From Trema orientale (taxonomy: Eukaryota; Streptophyta; Magnoliopsida; Rosales; Cannabaceae), in the NCBI GenBank assembly GCA_002914845.1, contig JXTC01000117.1, positions 375,970 to 439,969 of the forward strand: a stretch of 64,000 bases of DNA, in the 5' to 3' direction. The notes beneath the pieces were generated by a model. It was not told the DNA's origin. It searched no databases and saw nothing but the letters and a program-made list of their open reading frames with translations. Both the position numbers and the translations under genes were made by a program. Positions 22,276 to 32,819 of this stretch are shown here, piece by piece (positions within the stretch are counted from its first letter, which is position 1; each line of letters begins with the position of its first letter).

Positions 22276-23118
22276 GAGACATCTTAAATATGGAGCTGCG
22301 TATCCCCTCCTGTAAAGCTTGTCTCCAATAACGACATATCGGTTGGACTGATACTTGATTTTTCGAGCTTCATTCTTGTCATCCGGCAGCTTACCAGTTT
22401 CTAAGTAATCTTTGATCGGATCGATCCACGAGGGGAGAAGGCTTATACAAAGGGTTTGCTCTGGTTCCTGGGTGCTGGGCTCGGACAAAGTCTCGATTGG
22501 TATCTGTCCAAAAGAGTCATCAACGAGCCCAAAAGCGAGTCGTACGAGGCTATCTTCCTCAGCATTCTCAGCTCTTGGCACCCTTGTAATCTCATACCAA
22601 GTCATAGCTCCTAAGTGCTCCTCCGCTTTTGTAAGATATCTTATCATGTTATCTTCTTTAGCCTGGTATTCCCCTTTCACTTGGTTTACGATCAGTTGCG
22701 AATCGCTGAAGATCTCAACACACTGTACCCGGAGTTCCTTTGCTAGCTTTAGACCAGCGATTAGCGCTTCGTACTCGGCCTCATTATTTGAGGTAAGGAA
22801 GTCGAGCCTCAAGGCATATCTGATCTTCTCTCCTTATGGACTAATGAGGACTAGACCTGCCCCGCTTCCGGTAGTACAAGATGATCCGTCCACATATAAT
22901 TGACAGACGTGGTGCTCGGGAGGTCTTCCCGACATCCTCTTTGGTGACTTTGAGGTGCTCTTTTCGTTGAGCATTTCATCAACCTTGGTAGGGTAAGTGA
23001 ACTCGACCACAAAATCAGCTAGCGCCTGCCCCTTTATGGAGGTCCTTGGGATGAACTCGATCTCAAACTCGCCGAGCTCCATGGCCCACTTAGTCAAGTG
23101 GCCGGAGACATCAGGCTT
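22276..23118 (-). pseudogene. Second (archaeal-type) RNase H segment
   Basis: After a linker with KWAMELGEFEIEFIPR, a second RNase H appears: LYVDGSS (Asp), NNEAEYEALIAGLKLA (Glu) and IFSDSQLIVNQVKGEY (Asp). A stop at 22834 (TAA in place of a Glu codon, by comparison) and one at 23119 break the frame. This extra RNase H is specific to the Tat lineage among plant gypsy elements (established knowledge). Confidence 0.85.
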
Positions 23119-23121
23119 TTA

Positions 23122-24411
23122 GAGAATTTGTCTCAAAGGATGGCTGGTTGGGACTTTTATGGCATGTTCCTGAAAGTATGGTCGGAGTTTCCGAGCGGCC
23201 GTTATCAGGGCAAGACCCAGCTTCTCGATTTCTGGGTATCTGGTCTCGGCGTCGAGGAGGGACTTGCTAATATAGTAGATTGGTACTTGTGCTCTCCCCT
23301 CCTCCCTGACAAGAACTCCACTCACCGCGTTCTCTGACACCGCCAAGTACAGAACTAGACTCTCCCCAGGTACATGTCTGCCTAGAGTCGGGATTGCTCC
23401 CAAATAAGCCTTGATCTCCTGGAAAGCTTTTTCGCACTCCTCCGTCCATACTAGATCTTTTCCCATTTTTAATGCCTGGAAGAATGGTCGGCACTTATCC
23501 GTTGACCGGGCTATGAACCTGCCTAGAGCTGTGACCATGCCGGCTAAGCTTTGGACTTCTTTAATGGTTCTTGGGGGATGAAGGTTGAGTATAGCTTGGA
23601 TCTTTACCGGGTTCGCTTCAATACCCCTATGATTTACAATGAACCCGAGGAACTTCCCAGACTCAACCCCGAACGCACATTTAGCGGGGTTCAACCTCAT
23701 TTTATACTTCCTGAGGATGCCAAACATCTCCTTCAGGTCATCCACGTGATCGGCTTTCTTGAGGCTCTTAACCAGCATGTCGTCAACGTATACTTCCATG
23801 GTCCTCCCGATCTGCTCTCGGAACATTTTGTTGACCAGCCTCTGATAGGTAGCTCCGGCGTTCTTTAGGCCGAACGACATCATCAGATAACAGTATAGCC
23901 CATGATCAGTCGTGAACAAAGTTTTTTCTTCGTCTCCCGAGTACATGCGAATCTGATTATAACCTGAATAGGCATCCATGAAGCTCAGGAGCTCATGCCC
24001 GGCTGTCGCGTCTACTAGCTGGTCGATTCTCGGAAGTGGGAAAGAGTCTTTTGGGCAAGCCTTGTTGAGGTCTGTGAAGTCTATACAGACTCTCCACTTC
24101 GCATTTGCCTTTTTTACCAGGACTATGTTGGCCAACCACTGCGGGTAGTTGACTTCCCTTATGAATCCTGCTTTGAGCAGCTTTCTGACCTCTTCATTGA
24201 TTACTCTGTATCTCTCCGGATTAAACTTCCTCCTCTTTTGAATAACCAGTTTCGAGTGCTCGCTCACTTTTAGTCTGTGAACTATCACCTCGGAGTCGAT
24301 GCCAGGCATGTCCTCGTGCGACCATGCAAATATGTCTCTGTATTCCTTCAGGAAGTTTACGAGCTTTTTCCGGAGTTCCCCTGGCAATCTAGAGCCAATT
24401 CTGACCAATCG
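23122..24411 (-). pseudogene. Reverse transcriptase and gypsy RNase H segment
   Basis: This is the longest open piece, 429 codons without a stop. RT motifs are WRVCIDFTDLNKACPKD, LPRIDQLVD, FMDAYSGYNQI and YVDDMLVKS; the thumb has GFIVNHRGIEANP. The following gypsy RNase H begins LYLAVSENAVSGVLV; the usual first catalytic Asp position reads as Ala/Val, so this first RNase H has probably lost activity, as is usual when the second RNase H is present. Confidence 0.95.
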
Positions 24412-24414
24412 CTA

Positions 24415-25665
24415 TGGGGACTGGTCGTCTATTTGGATGGATTCTAGGTCTTTAACAGGTTCGGCTCTCCATTCTTCCTGCTCTTCTCGGGGATTAAGGT
24501 CATCAGTTACCTGTGCATCTTCGGGGATAACCATCACCTCGTCGATCTAGCGGATCGTGGCCACCATCCGTGCTTTTTGGTCGGCTTTGGTGGCCATGGC
24601 ATAACATTCTCGTGCCGAGGTCTGGTCCCCTTTAATTATTCTGACTCCTTCTTCGATCGGAAACTTCATCATAAGGTAATAGGTTGATACTACTGCTTTC
24701 AACTTGTTTAGTGTCGGTCGTCCGATAATAGCATTGTATGCCGACCTTTTATCCACAATGAGGAAGTCTACCATTTAGGTGGTGGCGGTGGGCTCTTCTC
24801 CAAATGTCACGGGCAGTCCGATCATCTCTTTTGGGTAGACACATTCTCCCGCGAACCCGTACAGTGGGGTTTTGGAGGGCCTCAGCAACGCTCCCCTTAT
24901 ATTCATCTTTCTATACGCAGACACAAACATGATATCTGCCGAGCTACCAGTGTCGACCAGCACCCGAAAGACTCTACCATTCGCGATTCTTAGCACTACC
25001 ACAAGAGCATCATTGTGGGGGTGGATTAGCCTCCTGGCCTCCTCCTCAGTGAACGTAATTGGTGCCGACTCTCGTTTAGATAACTTGGCGATATGCTCCG
25101 CCATGTTAATTGGGTGCCCGGAAGCGATCTCCCGAGCCACTCTTACTTGACCTCGTCGGGCGTTTGTTGAGTCGCCGGCCATTGGCCCCTCAGAGATAGT
25201 CCGAATTTCGTGAGGTGCATTGTCGTTGCTGCTGGGACCTGGCTGCCTGCCCGCACCCGCGTTTCCACGGAGAGCAAAGGCGTATACCTGTTTGTCCTGT
25301 TCGGCAGCTCTGTTCACGTATTCTCTTAAGTATCCTTGCTGGATCAACCTTTCTATTTGATCCTTCAAATGCTGACACTCCGATGTTTCATGTCTCAGCT
25401 CCTTGTGGAACCTACAATATTTGTTCATATTCCTCTTTTCTGGTGGTGCCCTCATCGGGAGTGGAGCCTTCAGCATGTTCTTTCCCTCAATCTGCATCAT
25501 GATTTGCTCCGTTGGCGTGTTCAGGGGCGTGTAGTTCTGCTTGGATGCCACCATCTTGTTCTGATTTGGGAGAAGTGGTCGCAGGTTGTTCATGCTGGGA
25601 TGCTGCAGAGAGTTGCTGGGGGGTGTAGTATCCTGCTTATTCTTTTTAGGCTGAGGCCTATTACT
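24415..25665 (-). pseudogene. Zinc knuckle and aspartic protease segment
   Basis: YCRFHKELRHETSEC with the following HLKDQIERLI is the degenerate CCHC knuckle common in this lineage. Further on, VLVDTGSSADIM is the protease active site, and [14 protein letters not shown] is the conserved protease C-terminal phrase. A TAA at 24775 separates the protease proper from that last phrase; further TAG codons stand at 24547 and 24412. Confidence 0.85.
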
Positions 25666-25674
25666 TCAGCTTTA

Positions 25675-26238
25675 TGCTTTCACCCTCTTCCCCAACTCCT
25701 CACCTGCGCCGACCATAGGGGTGATGGTACCCTCTTTTACCCTGCTCAGAAAATACTCCTCAGCGTTTACTATTTTCTGAGCTTTCTCTTTAAATGCGGC
25801 ATAGGTGGTAGGCCTTCTCTTGCTCATGAACCATACCAATTTCTCGTGTCGCGTCCCCTCTTGAGCTGCATTCAAAATTGTTTCCTGGGTGACACCTGGG
25901 CACTCAAGTACTGCAGCATCAAACCGAGCGAGGTAAAACCTCAAGGATTCGCCTTCCCTCTGTTTTATGGTCTTAAGATAACTCCAACCTTTTTGTTGGA
26001 TCCTCAAACCTAGGAATTGTAGTACGAATGCCTCGCACAACGCCTCGAAGTCCTTGATAGATCCAGCTTCCAACCTTCTGTACCAGATTTGCGCCGAGCC
26101 CGTCAGCGTGAGTGGGAAAGCATTACATAATGTAGCGGAGTCGGCCTTGGCTATGGTCATCCATGCCTTATAGTTTTGTACGTGGTGAACTGGATCTCCC
26201 TTACCATCATAGAGGGGAATATTCGGCATTTTGAAATG
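25675..26238 (-). pseudogene. Gag core (retrotransposon gag domain)
   Basis: Phrases typical of the gag domain are FKMPNIPLYDGKGDPVHHV, MTIAKADSATLCNAFPLTL, GSAQIWYRRLE and FLARFD-like YLARFDAAVLE. This part forms the particle core. It is bounded by TAA at 26239 and TAA/TGA at 25672/25666. Confidence 0.9.
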
Positions 26239-26241
26239 TTA

Positions 26242-27081
26242 AGGAGGACACGACCGTGCTATTTCAATTGGAAATGGAGACTTAGTTTTTTCTAGTATTG
26301 TTCGAACGTTTTCAGTTAGCTTTCGTTCGGCCAAGAGCTGGTCTACCTGCTTTCTGAGGACTTGATACCGACCGTCTCCATCTCCACTTTGCGGCTCAGG
26401 AATGGGTCCGGCTCGTGCTGTCTCCTGAGCTGGTTCACCACTTTGTCGAGCTGAGGGGTGATAGGCCAGGGCTCTTCGCTAGTTCAATCTTTCCCTGAGA
26501 TCTGTGGTCCCCAGATGGTCGGACCTTCTTGGGACATACGTGTCTGTGTTATTATCGAGGGCTAGTCGTTCAAATACGGTCCTCTTTGTCCTGGAACTAT
26601 CGGTTCTCTCTTCCCCCCGGAACGACTGGTCCTCGTTTGAAACGTGGGAGGCGGCTCGGCGATGTCTCCTGTGCCTCCTCCTTGGTACGCGAGTGCCGCC
26701 GCTCTCCTCGGTTGGAGCTCCTCTGGTCGGACGTGATCTTGCCTCGCTGTCCTCGTCCCTGTCCGTTTGGATAGGATTTCTCCTTCCGTCCTCTTGAAGA
26801 GGAGCCCCATTTGGGGCGACAAGGATCGGGTGGACAGCATTTTGGCCGACCACATTCGCTAGGCGCTCAACAATCGAGGCGAGCTGTTGGACCTGCTCCC
26901 CGAGCACATTGACCCTATCTCGGCGTGACCGCAGTAGGTAAGGGGCACCCACTTGGTCCTGAATCCGCTGAGGGGGAACAATGTTCGCTCGGTCTCGCAG
27001 GTTGTACTGTAGATTATCTCCTTCACGGGTATTGGTTTTCGTGTGGTCAGCTGTTTGTGACCCAGATGCTCTGCTCATCAT
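26242..27081 (-). pseudogene. Gag N-terminal region
   Basis: This begins with Met-Met about 95 nt from the 5' LTR. It is charged and low in hydrophobic content, with arginine/histidine clusters (VPRRRHRRHRRA), and includes a short segment LGEQVQQLASIVERLANVV that looks like a coiled coil. A TAG at 26479 interrupts it. Confidence 0.75.
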
Positions 27082-27156
27082 AATGGAGGTTGACTAAATT
27101 CGCGAAAGTTGTTTGATGATGCTGGGTAGGGCTATGCACTGGTTTTCCAGCTAAGG

Positions 27157-27174
27157 CCCTCCTTCTAGTGCCAA
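27157..27174 (-). other. Candidate primer binding site of the Tat element
   Basis: Immediately inside the 5' LTR the minus strand reads TGGCACTAGAAGGAGGGC, two bases after the LTR end. The TGG start fits complementarity to a tRNA CCA end. I cannot match the rest to a common primer tRNA from memory, so the primer is unknown. Confidence 0.5.
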
Positions 27175-27176
27175 AA

Positions 27177-27966
27177 TATTGGTGTGGATTTTGGTATGCG
27201 AACCAACGTGCGCCAGATGTCCTTGAGTGGTTCTTCCTCAAGAGAAGCCAACACCCAGATTTGATGTAGGTGTGGTCCGTACAACCTTGAAAAAGGTTAT
27301 GCCTGAACTTTTCACCAACTAATAATGGGTAATACCGGTGTGATACCTGCCAATTCTCATCGACAGAAAAATTGTTAGTAGTATATTCAATGAAGTATTT
27401 AATGAAATAGTGATCTCACAGCAAATGGGCGATGATGAGAGGAGAAAAGGCAAAAAAGCGACAAATAGGGTTTCTGGGATTCATGGCGGCTTACCTCTTT
27501 CAGGCGATTACGAGGCTATTTATAGTGCTTTTGTGGTCCCCCGAAAGTTAGGGTTGATACCCACGTGTCCCTGAAAAGATAAAAGGGAATCTCACATACC
27601 CGCTTGTACGGACGCGAGTACGTGATTGGGCCAGGTGTTGGCCTCTCCTGAGTCCGTATTTTCTTTATCCTCTTTCTTGGTCGGACTTATGCCATCATGC
27701 CTATGGTCAGCTATTTCTTGGTTCTATTGGTCTTTCGTTTTGGGTTCCTGCTCGAAGAGGAGTATGAAACCCGATCACGATGGTTTTCCCTCAGGGAGCT
27801 TGGCCATGATGTAGCTTCTCCTTTTCTACTTGATCGGCTCCTTCTCGTGGCAGGATGTGGTTTCACCTCTGGTCGGCCCGAGAAACCGGTTGGGTACGAT
27901 GTCGTTTTTGTTCGATACCACGTTATGTCGTTTCCTAAGATGCTCGGGGAAAATTATCCCCCAACA
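27177..27966 (-). repeat. 5' LTR of the Tat element
   Basis: This 790-bp copy aligns without gaps to 16242-17031. Its left terminus reads TATTGG instead of TGTTGG, a change in the terminal dinucleotide. Confidence 0.95.
27516..27525 (-). promoter_or_regulatory. TATA box of the 5' LTR promoter
   Basis: The minus strand reads CTATAAATAG. Transcription would start about 30 bp downstream, near 27490, so U3 would be about 475 bp and R plus U5 about 315 bp. Conserved in the other LTR at 16581-16590. Confidence 0.65.
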
Positions 27967-28250
27967 AATATGTTTACTTTGTACAAATATGCACAATTAT
28001 AAAAAAAAAATTAATAAACTCTTTCTATAAATATGCATAATTGTATAATGAAGTTTATTTTGGTCATTTTATATTTGCACAACAATTCAGCCATACAGTT
28101 TACTAAATACTTTAATACAGCCTTTTCAAGTCACAACACTTTAAAATTATATATCAAATACTCAGCTACTTTATGCTACAACAGATTTTTCTTTCAGCAC
28201 AACTAAAAATATTTTTCTTAAAATCTATAGCTCTACTAAACTGGCCCTAT

Positions 28251-28657
28251 AACGATGATTTTAATATTGTTCAAAAAACTTTGGTTGAGCAAGATCCTAC
28301 TTAGCTAAGAAGTATTTTGAAAAAGAGAAATTTACACCTAGTATCCGTTCTTGTGCCTAATATTTCAGAAATACTCATTTGTTTTTCAAAAATAGACTTT
28401 TTAAGTAAAAATTTACACTATAAATGTATATCATGTATACCAATGGTATACATTTTGAAATGTATACAGAATTTTAGGTATAATTTTTATTCATAAAATA
28501 TATACCTTGGTATACATTTCACATATAAAATACATGTGGTATATATTTCTCAAAAAATAAAATAAAATGGGTATTTATGAAATAAAAGTAAAAGTGGGTA
28601 TATATGAAAAGATGCTTAAAAAAAGAGTATTTATGAATTTTTCACTTTGAAAAAAAG
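28251..28657. other. AT-rich intergenic DNA
   Basis: Several short inverted phrases around ATGTATAC and GTATACATTT (28420-28545) form small hairpins. I see no gene. Confidence 0.4.
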
Positions 28658-29689
28658 GGCTTCTTACATAAAAACTCAGGCCCAAAGTCTGAAAACTTGA
28701 AGCATCCCATATAAAAAAGGCCCAAAGTTGAAAAATTAAAAAATCTTTAATGGGCTGAACGTTTTGAAAAATTTGGGATTTATTTAGAAATCTAATTTTT
28801 TTTTTAAAATTAAATAAGAATAATAATACTTTTCAAAAATAATTAGAAAAATGTCATCTTTTCTTCAAAGTTGGTATTTGTGATATAACCAATTGGGTTA
28901 CTTGATGTAACTAGACTCGTTACCTTAAGTACCTTACTACTTTGTAAAAAGTGGTATTTTTCTAAATATTTGTTATTTTCTAAATAAATCTGGGATCTTT
29001 CGAAAAAAAAAATTAAATTGGGAATTTTGAAAATTTACCATATAAAATCAAATTTTCCATTTGAAAAATAGTCCTACATAAGTGTTGGCCCAAATTTAGT
29101 CCAATTCACGTGAAAAGTAGGGAAAAAGTAGTGTTGGCAATTTTCTGCAAGATCGAAGATACAACTAAAAAAAATGACACAAAATAAATAGGTTTGAATG
29201 ATCTATTTAATTTTCATGTCAAATCTATGTTAACACATGTAATACGAATAATAAAGAGAAATTTTATTTTTTATGGTAATTTTTCCAAAAAATTAAAAAA
29301 ACCCCGGAATTTGAGATTGTTCCTGAAAATTTCAGATTTAATTATAAAAATACAACTTTTAAAAGTATTTAAAAAAATACCACATTTTATTAATTGACGA
29401 GATACTTAAGATAGCTAGTCAAATTACTTGAGGTAACTTAATCAGTTACTTTTAAATAATTGGATTGGTTACCCTAAGTAACCTAACTGCTTACCTTAAG
29501 TACCATTGAAAAATGCCAATTTTGAAGAAAAAATAGTATTTTCTAAATATTTTTTAAAAGTATTATTTTTCTAATAAAACTTTTGAAAAGTGATATTTTT
29601 CTAAATCAATCACGAATTTTTCAAAAAAATAAGCTTATCTGGGATTTTGCAATTTTTGGTACTTTGGGCCTAGAATTTTGTAAGAAGCC
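28658..29689. mobile_element. Putative 1-kb foldback element of the AT-rich microrepeat family
   Basis: The left end reads GGCTTCTTACATAAAA followed by CAGGCCCAAAGT. The right end, reverse-complemented, reads GGCTTCTTACAAAATT followed by TAGGCCCAAAGT, giving about 30 bp of inverted repeat. Inside are AGAAAAATACCACTTTT modules and GTTACTT/AAGTAAC cores at about 28870-28950 and 29385-29510. One-sided copies with the same outer end occur at about 31468-31760, and a diverged one at 9700-10200. No clear target duplication was seen. Confidence 0.5.
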
Positions 29690-29699
29690 TAATAATAAA

Positions 29700-30065
29700 A
29701 TGTGTAGGTTTCGAGTCAGCCCGCTTACGTGAAAAATGATATGTATAACAAGTTTAATTAAACGGGTCATTGTGTCATGTCATATAATACATTTATTAAA
29801 ATTATAATGTTTTAAGTATGATTTTTATTAATTATAAACATATTTATAAGTGTTTAGTTTAACTAGTACATAATCGTGTTAAATTTAAATAATTGTGTCA
29901 AATATGTCATATATGATATACTAAACGTTTATCAAACAGGTTATACATGTCGTGTCATATCATATTACACATATATTAATCGTGTCATGTTTAGATTGAG
30001 GTGTTATCAAGTCGTGTCGTAATCGTGTTACCCATAGATAATATGATAATACGAATTATCAGTCC
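29700..30065. mobile_element. Possible hAT-like relic with CGTGTCGTAATCGTG motifs
   Basis: CGTGTCATGTCATATAATA-type and GTCGTGTCGTAATCGTGTTACC phrases repeat in both orientations. Such subterminal motifs are common in non-autonomous plant hAT elements. No convincing TIR or 8-bp duplication was found. Confidence 0.3.
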
Positions 30066-31467
30066 TAGAAAAAAGTAAAGGGTGCCTCTATTGCTACCCT
30101 TTTATTTTCTCTCCCCACCACTTTTCAGTTAATATTTATATACAAAAATATCCTCCTGTAAGATTTACATAAATATCCTCATAACTATCAAATAACAAAA
30201 CTCTATTTATTAGCACACCCCTCAAATGCACCAGTATAAATCTTACGATACTAAAATTTTATAAGTAGACTGTGGATGCTAAAATTTTTAATTATAATGA
30301 AATAAGGTTCTTGCATTTTAGTATTACTAATATTAATTTGTTCTTATTTTCTGTTTAAGGGAGTGAAAGATTTTGTACTTCATTGGATTTTGATTGTAAA
30401 GGTTTTCTTTTCCTTAATTGTTCTTTTTATGCGCTTATCTCGTGTATAACTAATTATCCTTCATTCTTACCATTCCAATGAACTCCTTCATAATCCTATT
30501 AAAGAAAAAAAAAAAGTCCTTAAAATATGAGAAAGGGGCAACTTGCATTAACATATCCCTTGGAATTTAATTATGCCTTTTGTAAAACCTCACGAAAAGT
30601 TTGATTTCTATATCGAATAGATTAATGAAGTTTTTTTTCCAACTTTAAAACCAGTTATTTCTATGTCGAATAGATTAAATGACCTTTTTTTTCCGTTAAA
30701 CTACAAACTGATGAGTTCTATATACAATAGGTCAAAGGAATTTTTTTTTCTCCTTAACTATAAATGTATATATAATTTCCTTAATTCATACATATATAAA
30801 AGGTGTAGATTGATTATACTAGTTTATTTTGGGTTTTAAAAAGTAAGGGATTTTAAAGTATAGAGGGTGGGAAAAGAAATTTTTCCTAACAGGTTTATTA
30901 ATGGATATTTTGGTACTCAATGAAATTTTAAAAGGTGCGTAAAAAGAAATTTTATAATTTAAATTTTTTTAAGAGGGTTTATTTAGAAGAGGGTGGGGAG
31001 AGGGGGAAAAAAAAAGAGGCGTGGTAATAGAGCCACCCAAAAGTAAAATATAAGTACCTATTTTTATTTAAAATATTTTCATAGATACCCGTTTTATATT
31101 ATTTCACTAATACCTATCTTTAGAGAAATGTATGCCACAAGTATATTATATATAAATGAATACGGTGTTGATTTGTTTTTTTAAAATGCACACCATAGTA
31201 TAAATTTCAGGAATAAAAATTAAACCTAAAAATCGGTGTGTATTTTAAAATATATGGTATAAATTTACACTATAAATATAAACTATAAGTAAAATTTACA
31301 TTTTAAATATATAAATATATCTTTTATATATGAAATGTATGCCTAAAAAATATTTATTTTTGACTTAAAATTAAAAATTGGCATTCATGACACAAAAATA
31401 GAGGCTCTCTAAATTTCACTTTCCATAGTGGTTTTCCTTTGATTCCCATAACTATTATTTTCTAATG
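30066..31467. other. AT-rich intergenic DNA, no gene seen
   Basis: A phrase of the type TATNTCGAATAGATTAANGAA..TTTTTTTCC occurs three times at about 30600-30755, suggesting a short degenerate local repeat. No coding region is supported. Confidence 0.4.
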
Positions 31468-31760
31468 GGCTTCTTACAAAATTTCAAGCCCAAAGTACCA
31501 AAAATTAAAAAATCTCGGATGGCTGAATTTTTTGAAAAATACCCGATTGATTTATAAAAACATCATTTTCAAAAGTTTTTTAGAATTATAATACTTTTAA
31601 TAAATATTTAGAAAAATATCATTTTTCATGTCAGTCGAGGTAACTAGTTAATAAAAAAGTTGTATTTTCTAAATACTTTTAAAAGTTATATTTTTCTAAT
31701 TAAATCCAGGATTTTTCAATTTTTTTTTTGAAAAATCAAATTTCCTCTTTTCTAATTAGG
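31468..31760. repeat. One-ended copy of the GGCTTCTTACA microrepeat family
   Basis: This begins GGCTTCTTACAAAATTTCAAGCCCAAAGTACC, close to the outer end of 28658-29689, and holds the same AAAAATATCATTTTT module and a GAGGTAACTAGTTA core. The opposite end is missing. Confidence 0.5.
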
Positions 31761-31799
31761 TGGTCCTCTTTAAGCAATTAGGCTTTAAAAATCTGGGAT

Positions 31800-32180
31800 T
31801 TTTCAAATTCTTTTAAAAAATTATGATAAAAAATCAAGAATATTTATAAGAAATGGATTTTTTTTCCAGAACAATTTAAAAAATGGTCATTTTTAACACC
31901 TACTTAATAAATAACCGTCTTATAATTTTATTTTGATAAATGATCATATTTTAATTGGTCTAGTTTACATAAAGTAAATCAATTTTTTATAAAATAAATA
32001 AATCTTTTAAAAAATCAATCAATTCTAAAAAATAAATCAATATATTTTGATACACTAAATATAAAAAATGATCATTTTTAAATACTTTTCAAAATTCGGT
32101 GATTTTTTAAAAATGTGTGAAAAACGATCATTTTGCAAATTATTATGATCTAAAATTCAGCCATTTGTCTAAAAAACCCA
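31800..32180 (-). repeat. Uninterrupted copy of the repeat at 10760-11480 (empty-site paralogue)
   Basis: Its reverse complement aligns with the 10760-11480 copy on both sides of the MITE there and lacks the MITE: the site reads TTATATTTAGTGTATC. It ends on ATTCAGCCATTTGTCTAAAAAACC, the counterpart of the AGCCAAATGACCGAATT start of the other copy. Confidence 0.6.
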
Positions 32181-32254
32181 AAAGTCACATTTCCCCTCTT
32201 CTAATTTGGCGGCCCACTTTGAGCAATTACGCCCAATACATCACAAGGATTCGA

Positions 32255-32445
32255 TGATGGGCTTTTTTTATACATTTTTTCAAAAATGACATTTTAGGAA
32301 TGTCAAGAGTTTCGTTATCATAAGAAGTCCTCAATAATGGTTTTTCTATGGTCGAAAATCTCTTAACCATAGGTTAAGATATCCTTGACACTCCTAAAAA
32401 TGTTATTTTTAAAAAAATATATAAAAAAGTCATTTTGGCCCAATT
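32255..32445. mobile_element. Small foldback MITE
   Basis: Inverted arms of about 60 bp surround a short centre. The left arm reads TTTTTTATACATTTTTTCAA then AATGACATTTTAGGAATGTCAAG. The right arm, reverse-complemented, reads TTTTTTATATATTTTTTTAA then AATAACATTTTTAGGAGTGTCAAG. It is non-coding. Flanks are AT-rich and no duplication was fixed. Confidence 0.55.
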
Positions 32446-32819
32446 TAGTCCTATCCGTGTCATTTTCTCAAATCAAAATAATGGGCTTTTAACATTTATG
32501 TAGACCCAAAATCAAAATCAAAATTAATCAATTGGAAAGGAAAATATTCGGAAATTGTGACGGTCTTTCGGACTCTTTCCTTTTTTGATACCCTATTGTT
32601 TTTATAAAAAAAAAAATTAGTATTTTTTTCTTTTTTAAATTTATAAACTGGTGTAACTTGAAATTAGAAATAAGATTGTGATTTACACGTAGATAAATAA
32701 TTGATTGACGTGAATTTGGTGTTAGGGAAAGGAAAGGAAAGAGAAAAGTTTGCGCCAACACTTATTGACCAACTACTTTTGTTTAATTGGTAAACCGCAA
32801 AATATATATATATATACAC

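Larger units (their letters stand above)
21171..27081 (-). pseudogene. gag-pol: Gag-pol polyprotein of the Tat element, disrupted
   Basis: From ATG 27079-27081 the domains follow in one frame without a shift for about 5.8 kb: gag, CCHC-like knuckle, aspartic protease (DTGSSADIM), RT (FMDAYSGYNQ; YVDDMLVKS), gypsy RNase H, second RNase H, integrase. In-frame stops lie at 26479, 26239, 25672, 25666, 24775, 24547, 24412, 23119, 22834, 22273, 21835, 21382, 21238 and 21223 (lowest coordinate of each codon). At the 7-base C run at 21226-21232 (G on the coding strand) the frame changes. The usual C-terminal phrase HPWNAEHLRKYYQ is then read in another frame to a TAG at 21171. Several stops stand where related proteins have CAG, CAA or CGA codons, which fits C-to-T change at methylated sites (inference). 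The encoded enzymes would copy and integrate the element; none is intact. Confidence 0.95.
16242..27966 (-). mobile_element. Ty3/gypsy LTR retrotransposon, Tat lineage, full length but inactive
   Basis: The element spans 11,725 bp and is flanked by AATAT on both sides (16237-16241 and 27967-27971). Two 790-bp LTRs share the termini TGTTGG...CCAACA. Gag-pol is on the minus strand, so the 5' LTR is the right one. The order protease, RT, RNase H, integrase is Ty3/gypsy. A second RNase H after the first, an antisense ORF between pol and the 3' LTR, and tandem repeats in the same interval together identify the Tat lineage. Its GC content is clearly higher than the surrounding DNA. Counting by eye, the LTRs differ at about 37 of 790 positions with no indel. 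Both genes carry many stops, so it is not autonomous now. Confidence 0.95.
15767..28247. mobile_element. MITE-like element split by the LTR retrotransposon
   Basis: The left terminus (15767) reads GGCCCAGTTTGGTTTAGCT. The right terminus (28247), reverse-complemented, reads GGGCCAGTTTAGTAGAGCT, with 15 of 19 positions shared. TAT stands on both sides (15764-15766 and 28248-28250). Without the retrotransposon and its second AATAT copy the element would be about 755 bp and non-coding. The ends resemble PIF/Harbinger or hAT-type MITEs that begin GGGCC..GTTTGG; the 3-bp flank favours the first. The inner left part also holds a direct repeat of TTTATTTTNATATCAATTTT (near 16021 and 16200). Confidence 0.6.
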
